A program made the position numbers and the translations under genes. This document shows, piece after piece, positions 55,478-64,000 of a DNA stretch of 64,000 bases. The notes under the pieces were generated by a model. That model did not search any database. It saw only the letters and a list, made by a program, of their open reading frames with translations, and was not told the DNA's origin. The stretch's first letter is position 1; every line of letters starts with the position of its first letter. Origin of the DNA: Sorex araneus (lineage: Eukaryota; Chordata; Mammalia; Eulipotyphla; Soricidae); assembly GCF_027595985.1 (NCBI RefSeq), contig NC_073305.1, positions 151,158,423-151,222,422 on the forward strand. The letters are read 5' to 3'.

Positions 55478-55640
55478 GAGAAGCCGTGCAACAGGTTGAG
55501 TGTATGCAATACATACTTGGCAGGCAGGGTACCTGGGTTCAGTCCCTTGGATGTACATGGTCCCATAAGCACTTCCAGAAACTGGGAGCAGTCCCAAAGC
55601 ATGACCAGGTATAGCTCCAAAACATACAAAAAATGGAAAT
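55478..55640 (+). repeat. Old type B SINE
   Basis: gagaagccgtgcaacaggttgag, ttggcaggcagggtacctgggttcag, gtcccataagcacttccag, aggtatagctcc and an A-rich end. Confidence 0.7.
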
Positions 55641-55728
55641 CAGTCATTGTTCTATCTTTCTTTGGCCATTCTGGCATATGAGAATTTCTTCATCATGAGA
55701 AATTAATCCTGAAGTTTATTCAGCACTA

Positions 55729-55950
55729 CTATTTTTTAAAATTATTGAATCACCATGAGATACAGTTGCAAAGCTTTCATGATTGAGTTTCAGACAAACA
55801 ATGATCAAACACCCACCCCTCCACTGATGAGCATTTTCCACCACAAATGTCCCCAGTATCCCTCCCGCCACCCCCACACTATCCCACCTCCTGCCTCTGT
55901 GACAGGCACCTTCCTTCTTACTCTCTCTCTTTCTGCTTTGGGACATCATG
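55729..55950 (-). mobile_element. L1 3' UTR fragment
   Basis: ttttttaaaattattgaatcaccatgagat, then atgatcaaacacccacccctcc and cctctgtgacaggcacc. Opposite orientation to the similar copy at 55211-55465, so the two form a loose inverted pair. Confidence 0.85.
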
Positions 55951-56469
55951 TTAATAATACTCTTCTACCTTCAACTTGACAGAACACTCAATGATTCTTT
56001 GAAGATGTAAATCAGCATATGAGTATCCATCCCCCTTCTTTTCAGGACATGGCTTTGTTTCTTGGCCTGCCTGGAAACACTTCTTTAGATATATACACAT
56101 TTAATCTAGAAGTAAAAGACAGCCAAGTGTCTAGAAAAGTTGTTTGAAGCAAAAGGATGACACACTACCCTTAGCCAGCAATTGCTACAATGCTTAGCTA
56201 ATTTTTTTATTAGCCAGATTGTTTATTGGGAGCATAAGAGTGAGGGTCAGTCTACATCTTAAAATACTTGACTGATACAAAAGCCAAACTTTGGTTAAGG
56301 CTTGTCTGGGACAGTAAAAGCTGAATACCTTATCTCCCATTGGTGCTCACTTATGCAGAGAAATAAGAATGGTGAGAAATGAACAAAATCATCTAAATCC
56401 ATGGTACACTGTAAAGACACAAAAAGAAAAGAGTGGGAATATAAAGGAGTCACCAATGTATTTGAAGGA
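55951..56469. other. No recognised feature
   Basis: Apparently unique DNA. Confidence 0.45.
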
Positions 56470-56611
56470 GAGGTAGGAATTTCGCCATACCTGGCAGCAT
56501 GTAGAACTTATTTCTAGCTTTGACCTTGGAGATCATTCCTGGAGGGGCACAGGGCCAAGACAGTTTTGTGCAAGGCAAAAGCCCTATCTGGTGTACCATC
56601 TCTGCAGCCCC
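56470..56611 (-). repeat. Old type B SINE
   Basis: cgccatacctggcagcatg, ttatttctagctttgacc, ggagatcattcctggaggggc, gtgcaaggcaaaagccc and accatctctgcagcccc. Confidence 0.72.
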
Positions 56612-56768
56612 AGGAGTCACCAATCTAAAACACTTGAATAAGGACTGAGAAAGAAGAAAGTGGCTAAGATTTAACCAGGTGATGAGACTAATGATAGTCT
56701 TATGACTATCACTACTTGGGAATGGCAATAAAACATGAATGGGCCTATTGAGATGAATCTGGATTTCA

Positions 56769-56829
56769 TATATATAATATGTGTATATATATGTATGCAT
56801 ATATACATATATATACACACATATATACC
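56769..56829. repeat. (TA/CA)n microsatellite
   Basis: Alternating TATA and ATGTG/CACA units. Confidence 0.92.
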
Positions 56830-59264
56830 AAAAGTATTTCCAGACAGGCCAAGAAACAAATACATATATACACCAAATAGAAATGTAAGTCTTTGACATG
56901 ATTTTTTTTTTGTTTAGGAGTAAAGCAGCTAGTGAAAGTAAACTGAGCCTTACTATAAACCAAATCTTAGTGTTTCATAGGTAAGTGCTGCACACTGTAC
57001 TAAAAATCCCACACTTTCCAGAAAGCTCTTGTCAATGTTGCTTTATAGGTGGTAAAGTTAATGACAACTACCACCATCACCAACAAATGAAGATGTTAGC
57101 CAAGGAGAGGAGGAACATACAAAGGCTACCCTGAAGGATAAATAATTTGCCAGCTCACAGAATGGAACTCAGTTCCCCTCTCTTCCTAGGGCAAGGCAGA
57201 GGGTGACAGAGCTTTATCTCATTTTCTTTTTCTCTTGAGAGATATGGGCCCCTGCTGTTCAAGCTAACTTCTACGGAAAAGGGGCTGATGTAGTCATTAG
57301 AAAATACATATGGTTTCACTTCGAACAACATCTGCAAAGCAAGGGGTCAAATATCTTCTCATAGAAAGATCCTGGTGAACATAGGAACCAGCCAACTCGG
57401 TTCTCCTTGGGAGATTATTAGGGAGAGAAATAGTTAGAGCTTGATGTGGATAGAATTAGGGTGAGGAATTAGAAGTCTCTTTTCCTTTATTTCCCTCCTC
57501 AGGTTACTTCTAAGACGAGAGGCAAAGACAGAGGAAAATAAGGAGTGCAGAAGAAGCTACTGGAACAGTTGCAAGAGTTTAACTAAATCACAGACCTTCA
57601 AAAGGAATGGAAAGAGTTTTTGGACCCCGCTTAAACAATTTTCTTGGTGTCTCAGTATAGAGTGAGTTTAGGACTAGTGGTTTCTATATTCACAGAATTT
57701 TTATTGCGATTTTTGTTTAATTTCACATGATCCAATAACATAAGACTTGTCACAATTCACAAGTAACACTTGGATTGACAATAAAAAAAGTGATAGTTTT
57801 GTTATGATAGGAGTAATTTATGACCATTTCTTCCCTCCCCAGAATTGGCGCCAGGCGATGTGATAGCACAGTAGACAATGTAGAAGGGAAGGCCTACTCT
57901 CCTCCTTCCCTAAATATATGAGCCCCCTTAAGCTTATTACCCCCAGCAAGGGATCCCACATTTTTTATTAATATAATACAAAAACATATGGTTAAAAAAA
58001 GAGAAAAAGTTTAAAGAAGTGAGTAGAAAAGCTACAGAATTCAAAGAAAACACATTCCCTAGTTCATACCCACATCTAACTGCCTAAGAAATTTCAATCA
58101 AAATCAGATGTGATTTTTCAACATGTATTCAGCTTAAATAAAATACGAGTGGAAAATAAGAACTTCTCTGTATGGTGGTAACAGAACTTTCTTTCCTTGT
58201 ATTGAGTTATATTTGTTTCAGGCTATTGTGAGGATAAAATGTGATAACATTGTTTCTATGTTATGAAATTAAATTTTACAATTGGGGAGACAATAGATAT
58301 GGTTGTAGAAGAAAATACAGATTTTGGGTCTAATTTGTAACCTCCTCAAGATGTAAGCTGGGAGCAGTTTTTAGAAGAAAAAATCTTGTCTTTTTAAATA
58401 AAGCACTTATTTTTTCCCTAAGGTAAATTCCAGATAAAATTAAGCTCATATTCATTGTGTGTGTGAAGTTATAGCAGAATAATTTGGAAAGAAAAGTTTT
58501 CTTATTAGCTTATAAGGGTTTAACAAAAAGCCCGAAGATCAAGAATGAACAAAGGACGTGAAGGAGGAAAGAAAGAAGGAAATAGCAGAAAGGAAAGGGA
58601 AAAAATAAAGGAGAGTCAAGGTAAGACTCAACAAGTAAATGCATCTTAGTTTATTATGAATAACTTGTTCTCCTGCTTGTACACACTGTAGCCCAGTGCC
58701 ACAATTTGGGAGTTAGTTCATTTTTAAATCTGAGGCTTTCACTTCCTTTCATCTTCCTGAGTCTGATCTAGTTCATCCTTAGAAGGTGCTTAAGGGACTG
58801 AAGACTGCAAAGACTCACTCTAAAGGAGATTAGGATAAATAGCAGGTTGGGGAGGAATTTCTTCTTTCTTTTGACTTCATGCCTCTAAGAAGATTTTCAC
58901 ATTTATTTCTATTTAAAGCAAAGTATAATACCTTCATAGGAGTTTAAGGCCAGAACTATGATATCAGCATTATATTATAATGAATTATAATATCTATTTT
59001 TCATTCATCTACATTTGATGGACTCCTGAGAGTAAAAGAAGTCAGTCAACAAAATCCGAACCCTATTTTCTGAAAGGCACAGATGATTTTTCCATCAACA
59101 TGAATTTATTGGGCTATTATTATATGCCCTGCATCACTGTCCCATGAATAAAGTATATAGTAATGATAAAAACATAAAAAATCCCCACTCAGGAGAACTG
59201 ACATTCTTAGGGGAGAGAGATTAAGTAGCAACTTGGTTATATCCTAGAACCATCATTTATTTGC
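56830..59264. other. 2.4 kb without a recognised gene or repeat
   Basis: The longest plain stretch in the window. A purine-rich tract lies at 58554-58614 (gaaggaggaaagaaagaagg). A faint MIR-like string (ggctattgtgaggataaaatg, about 58220) is not enough for a call. No open frame exceeds about 60 codons. Confidence 0.45.
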
Positions 59265-60260
59265 AAAAAATTGATTGTTTTACTTCTGCAGTGTGAAAGA
59301 AACTACTACCAAAGCAAACAACAACCAATTGATTAGAAATATACCAGCACACAAATTTTCTGATAAAAGACTAATATCTAAAATAGCTTTAATATTACAA
59401 GTCTCAACAACAACAAAGCAAACAGCCCCATCAAAAATGGGGAGGAGAAGGGCTGAAGTGATGGTACAGCAGGTCGGGCACTTGCCTTGCACACAGCTGA
59501 ACTGGATTTGATCCATAGTGTGTCTCATATGGCCCTGAGCTTGCCAGGAATAATTCCTGAGTACCTAGCCAGGATGAATTCCTGACCAACTCCAGGTGTG
59601 GTCCAAACAACAAAAACCAAGACAAATCAAACAAACAAAAAAACAAGGGAGAAGAGTTGACTATACCCTTCCACAAAGAAGACAGACGGCCAACAAACAT
59701 GAAAAAATGATCATCATCATGATTCGCTTATTAGCAGAGAAACGCAAATCAAAGCAACAATCAGATATTTATATCAGAAAGAATGACACATTTAAAATAA
59801 AATAAAACAAATGCTGGCAAGGATATGGAGGAAAGAAACTTCATTCACTGTTGGAAATGTAAACTGCTTCCCCAAAAGCTAAAAATGAAGCTACCACATG
59901 ACAATATAATCCAGCAATTCCACTACAAGGTATCTTTCCCAAGGAACATAAATTCTACTCACACACACACACACATGCACACGCATGCATACACACACAC
60001 CACTATGTACACTGAGATGCTATTTCCAATAGCCAAGATCTGGAAATAATCCAAAGGTGCAATGACAGATGGAAAGATAAAGAAATAGAGTACTACTCAG
60101 CTATTAGAAAAGACAAAGTGTTGTTCTTTGCTAAAACAAAGATGACACTTAAATATGGCATGTGAGCTAAGTAAGTTGGGAGGAGAAAGACAAATATCAG
60201 ATATCCTCAGTCATAGGTAGTATACAAAGAAACAAAAGCAGAGAATAGACGATGTCCAAT
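59265..60260 (+). mobile_element. Old L1 ORF2 3' fragment, interrupted by a SINE
   Basis: aaattttctgataaaagactaatatc, atcaaaaatggggaggagaag, then after the SINE aacatgaaaaaatgatcatc, gcagagaaacgcaaatcaaagc, gctggcaaggatatggagg, tcattcactgttggaaatg, agcaattccactac and tagccaagatctgg. This is the classic L1 ORF2 C-terminal text, with broken frame. A CA microsatellite lies at 59958-60002. Confidence 0.88.
59447..59640 (+). repeat. Type B SINE inside old L1
   Basis: gggctgaagtgatggtacagcagg head, gggcacttgccttgcacacag, aggaataattcctgagtacc, ccaggtgtggtcc and an A-rich caaacaacaaaaacc tail. L1 text continues on both sides. Confidence 0.9.
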
Positions 60261-60609
60261 GGGGGAAAAAAAAACAAATCCTTTGACTCTGACAACAGAA
60301 CTGAGGTTAAGGGGGATTTGTGGCAATGAAATAAGCAATGAGTTGTTCAGGCAATTTATTGGCTTTGGTGAGAGGTGAGGTGTGGTAAATTGTACCTATT
60401 TCATATTTTGAGAACTTGTTTGGAGGTTCTAGCAGGGGAGCGCAGCTGCTCGTATACCCTCACTGAAGACTGGTCTGTCTCTATTTGGGGAAGGCCATCC
60501 TAGCAGCTTCAGGAGAGATGCACATGGAGTGGTGAGGGAGGAAGGGGACATCCGCCTACTTAGCCAGATCAGCCGAATCAACTCTGGCCATCAATGGGGT
60601 GACAGATGT
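60261..60609. other. No clear feature, probable old L1 tail
   Basis: Likely the decayed 3' UTR of the preceding L1, but without a diagnostic string. Confidence 0.35.
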
Positions 60610-60857
60610 CACAGCCAGAGCCATAGCACAGTGGGTAGGGCGTTTGCCTTGCACGTAGCCTACCCAGGTTTGATTCCTCTGTCCCTTTGAGAGAGCTGGC
60701 AAGCTACTGAGAATATCCCGCCCACATGGCAGAGTCTGGCAAAGTACCTGTGGAGTATTTGATATGCCAAAATCAGTAACAACAAGTCTCACAATGGAGA
60801 CGTTACTGGTGCCCGCTCGAGCAAATCTATGAACAACGGGAGGACAGTGCTGCAGTA
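60610..60857 (+). repeat. Type A SINE
   Basis: cagagccatagcacagtgggtagggcgtttgcc head, gtttgattcctctgtccc, tatttgatatgccaaaatcag, cagtaacaacaagtctcacaatggagacg, tgcccgctcgagcaaatc and a gacagtgctgcagt tail. Confidence 0.94.
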
Positions 60858-60902
60858 TATGAGTATATCTATGTAAACTTCATGTACATTTATGATAACG
60901 TT

Positions 60903-61083
60903 TTCTTTTTTTTTTCTTTTGCTTTTTGGGTCACACCCGATGACGCACAGGGGTCACTCCTGGCTCTGCACTCAGGAATTACCCCTGACGGTGCTCGGGG
61001 GACCTTATGGGATGCTGGGAATCAAACTCGGGTGTGCCGCATGCAAGGCAGACTCCCTACCCGCTGTGCTATCGCTCCAGCCC
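60903..61083 (-). repeat. Type B SINE
   Basis: T-run, gctttttgggtcacacccgatgacgc, ctcctggctctgcactcagg, ggggaccttatgggatgctgggaatc and tgctatcgctccagccc. It retains several CpG sites, so it is young. Confidence 0.95.
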
Positions 61084-61129
61084 ACATATTGTTTTCATAA
61101 TATCATTGGAGTGGTATTCTCAACTGTTA

Positions 61130-61223
61130 TTTAGATTTAGTTTGTTGATGATATTATTCAAGTCTATCATACTTTATTTAGATTTAGTTTGTTGATAACA
61201 TTACTCAAGTCTATCATACTTTT
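61130..61223. repeat. 47-bp tandem duplication
   Basis: ttagatttagtttgttgat starts at 61131 and again at 61178, and the text up to caagtctatcatactt follows in both units with a few differences. Confidence 0.9.
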
Positions 61224-61511
61224 AGTGATTTATGCTAATTTTTCTATCATTCATTGATGATGGAGTAATAAAAATCTTCATTCATAATTGTGAATTTGGT
61301 TTATTTCTCCCTTTAGTTCCTTCAACATTTGTGTCATGTACTTTGACATTCTGGTTTTAGGTACATACCTAATAATATGTCTCCTCTTATAAATTTACCC
61401 TTTTATCATTATGAAATGTCATTTTGTCAATATTTAAAATTCAAAGTATATTTTATACTTAATATGTTACTTTTTAATGCCTTAGGGAGTATTTATTACT
61501 TTTTCTAAGAA

Positions 61512-61700
61512 CTTTTTTGGGGGTCTGAGCAATAGTACAATCAGTAGGGCTCTTACCTTGTACCCAACCAATGTGACTAGGATCCCTGGCATCACAATCT
61601 TTCCTCCTTCACTCCCCTGAGCTCTGCCAGAAGTGATCCCTGAGCACAAAGCCAAGAGTAAGAATTGAGCACAGCTGGATGTGCCTCTCTCCAAAAAATA
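61512..61700 (+). repeat. Old type B SINE inside L1
   Basis: ggggtctgagcaatagtacaatcagtagggctcttacc head, gatccctggcatcac, gctctgccagaagtgatccctgagcac and an A-rich end. It is an older B variant. Confidence 0.78.
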
Positions 61701-62649
61701 GCAATTATTTTTTTTTATATTTGCTTGCAGGACATCTTTTTCACCATCCTTTAATTTGAGCTTAGTTGTGTTTTACACTTAATAGATACCTCTTTTAAGT
61801 CATTTACTACTAGGTCTTGCTCTAAATTCAACTTAATAAGCTTAATTTTTAATCAAAAGATAATATATTTGCATTTATATGACAGTGATAAAATGTATTA
61901 TATACCTACTATTTTATTATTTTTTTTATTTGTCATAAGGTTGGGGGTTTTTTGGTCTTTAATATGAAGACCATTATACATTATTTATAGTACAATACTT
62001 TTTGGCAGTAGACTAAGGTCTTGTTAGTCTTATACTCTCTTTACTTTAGCCTCATTTCTGAATAATACTTTATCCCTGGTTATAGAATCTATAATTTAGT
62101 ATTTTTCTTTTAAAAATTAAAAAACAATAATCCATAGTTATCTTCCTATTGCTTCTGATGAGATAGAAATATTAACACTGTTTAATTTTCTCTAGACAAA
62201 GAGTCTTTTCTCTGTTTGCTTTTGGGTGTTTTGTGCCTTGAAATGTTTATGGAACTTAGTTTTTATCCCCTTGTTTTTACTGGTCACTGTTCTGTGTTAC
62301 CCATTGTCAAACATCTGTAATAGTTCACATAATTTGTTTAATTGTGTAGCTGTTTATTCTTTTGAATGAGATTAGTTGTAGTCCCAACAAAATGGCCGAG
62401 CAGAAGTCACACAGGCTAAGTCTTAAAATCAAGTAAAGGATATGCTAGTTATCATGAGTCCCCCAGTTAATTTTTTTAATACTCAGTAGCTATTGATTTT
62501 TTCTGTATATTAAACTTTTATTCTCTGAATAAAATATAACACTTTTATTTCCCAAAGGTGATTTTCATTAAATATTATTGATGGCACTGACATATGTTCA
62601 TTTTAAATGTAATTTATTTCCAGGGATATTCTTTTTTAAAAAACTAACT

Positions 62650-62830
62650 TATATTAAAAACATTATCTTATCGTAATTTACAAAGTTGTTCTTCATACAG
62701 TTGTTTCAAGCATTTAATATTCCAACACCACCAGTATGACTTTTCTTCCACCAATATCCAGTTTTCCCCCCAATCCCATCCTGTCCCATTAGCTATTGAT
62801 GATTCGAAAGCAAGTTTTAGACTTAGTGAC
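62650..62830 (-). mobile_element. Old L1-like 3' UTR
   Basis: taatttacaaagttgttcttcatacagttgtttcaagcatttaatattccaac, then ttcttccaccaatatcc. Same subfamily as 40365-40545 and 41190-41400. Confidence 0.65.
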
Positions 62831-62993
62831 ATGGTTTAGAAAGTTTTGGCTAATAGTTATAGCAAGAATTGATCAAAATAGTAGAAGAGGTGTTGCATTG
62901 GCTGATGTATATTTGTGCAGCCAAGAACTAATAAATACATGAAAATGGACATAGAGAGAAGGTAAAATTAGAATATAAGTTCCAGGAAGATAT

Positions 62994-63240
62994 CACTTGT
63001 ATCACTTGTCATCCCATTGCTCATTGATTTTCTCAAGCGGGCACCAGTAAAGTCTCCATTGTGAGACTTGGTGTTACTGTTTTTGGCATATCGAATATGC
63101 CATGGGTAGCTTGCCAGGCTCTGCCGTGAGGGTGAGATACTCTTGGTAGCTTGCTGGGCTCTCTGACAGGGGCGGAGGAATCTAACCTGGGTCAGCCTCG
63201 TGCAAGGCAAATGCCCAACCGGCTGTGCTATAGCTCCAGC
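62994..63240 (-). repeat. Type A SINE with 12-bp TSD
   Basis: The TSD ccaggaagatat is at 62982-62993 and 63241-63252. The tail complement shows a short tandem repeat (cacttgtatcacttgtc) rather than poly(T). Complete body and head. Confidence 0.95.
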
Positions 63241-63252
63241 CCAGGAAGATAT

Positions 63253-63763
63253 GGAAAAAGTACAATTCTGAAGGACACTAAAGAGACAAGAGAAACAGGA
63301 ATGTATTAAGTAATAATATCTAAAGCTGGGAATCCCATTACCTATCTCATTCAAGCCTTTTACTCAGTACATTAGAAAGTTGAATAGCTTCTCTCGGCTC
63401 ACAGATGTAAGGTGATTATGACATCAATTAGAGAAAAGAGCCTTAAGTTGCCTATGACATATAAATACGGGGCACCTTATCCCAATATTATACTAAGTGT
63501 TTTAGTGTGACAAGAAACTCTCATGAGAAAACAATGTTACAGAAACTAAGAAGTTGCTATAAGAAAAAATTAATTGGTTGGACAGATTTGGATTCAAGAT
63601 TTGCCTGAATCTCATACAGTTGTTATTTCCACTGGTGAAGTGAAATCCTGAATTTATAGTCCTATTAAAATTTGAGTGATCTATAAATGAGTAGGATGGT
63701 TTAACTTACCACCAATGTTGTACATCACTTTCTGACTCTAGGAAATCTAACCAATGCTAATTT
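63253..63763. other. No recognised feature
   Basis: AT-rich unique DNA. Confidence 0.45.
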
Positions 63764-63828
63764 AAAATATATATATATAATTATATATATAATTATATAT
63801 ATTTATATATAATTATATATATTTATAA
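63764..63828. repeat. (TA)n microsatellite
   Basis: TATA units with periodic aatta interruptions, giving several small palindromes. Confidence 0.93.
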
Positions 63829-64000
63829 CATTAATGATTTAATTGATATAAAACATAACATATATTATGCTTTGCTCCTTGGAGTTTCTGAAACTCTATA
63901 CTTCCTCTTTTTCAGGCGACAGTGTCCAGAAAAATTACATATCTTATTTGTTCACAGGCTCAGTGTCACATATCTAAATAATTTCCCACTCATAAATGGG

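Larger units (their letters stand above)
61090..62460 (-). mobile_element. Old L1 (ORF2 5' region and probable ORF1 part)
   Basis: gtgtcatgtactttgacattctgg, ttacccttttatcattatgaaatgtc, gcttgcaggacatctttttc and, further right, ccctggttatagaatct and cctattgcttctgatgag are reverse-complement L1 blocks in the order expected from the ORF2 endonuclease region into ORF1. It is interrupted by a SINE at 61512-61700. Confidence 0.7.

Overview
The window is nuclear DNA of a small insectivoran mammal, most likely a shrew (Sorex or a close relative). The main reason is the dense population of one tRNA-derived SINE whose head reads GGAGCGATAGCACAGCGGGT...GGTTCGATTCC; from memory this is the SOR family of shrews. 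Ancient mammalian repeats (L2, MIR, MLT1-type LTRs, old L1, a U6 retropseudogene) form the background. The species call is inference; that this is mammalian intergenic or intronic DNA is close to certain. I recognise no protein-coding exon, functional RNA gene, CRISPR array or bacterial-style operon. The only clear coding sequence is degraded retrotransposon ORFs. The DNA is AT-rich and mostly CpG-poor.

Layout. 0-12 kb: scattered SINEs, an LTR-like element at about 1.2-2.1 kb, an MLT1-type LTR at 4.8-5.3 kb, two L2 fragments whose 3' ends converge near 7.35 kb, and a 5'-truncated L1 at 10.4-10.8 kb. 12.5-19.9 kb: a second MLT1, then a cluster in which a long composite SINE (called type C here) is interrupted by an L1, another type C sits inside an old L1, and a hybrid SINE links types A and C. 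An L2 and a short RTE-clade LINE fragment follow. 20-32 kb: SINEs, an old L1, a GC-richer non-repetitive kilobase (25.7-26.7 kb) and a young truncated L1 (27.1-28.5 kb). 31-45 kb: an unusual 177-bp tandem repeat joined to an L1-like 3' end, many L1 3' fragments, the U6 pseudogene and a type C copy with an ATG-repeat tail. 45.5-53.7 kb: a nested set in which an old SINE was split by a full-length L1 (L1-X, 45649-53626), itself split by a younger truncated L1 (L1-Y, 49915-52132). Both insertions keep clean target-site duplications (TSDs). 53.7-64 kb: more SINEs and L1 fragments with stretches of apparently unique DNA.

How the elements work together. Three SINE layouts share a tRNA-like head. 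Type B (about 170 bp) ends in poly(A), as expected for L1-driven copies. Type A (about 250 bp) and type C (300-620 bp) end in short tandem repeats, and their last ~60 bp resemble the 3' end of the RTE LINE fragment at 19740-19932. The window therefore suggests one SINE head served by two LINE machineries. I did not find a previously undescribed gene system. The most interesting items are the A/C/RTE relationship, the dated nest at 45.5-53.7 kb with a possible 3' transduction, and the 177-bp monomer element near 32 kb. Type names A, B and C and the labels L1-X and L1-Y are mine. All family calls are from reading and memory, not from a database search.
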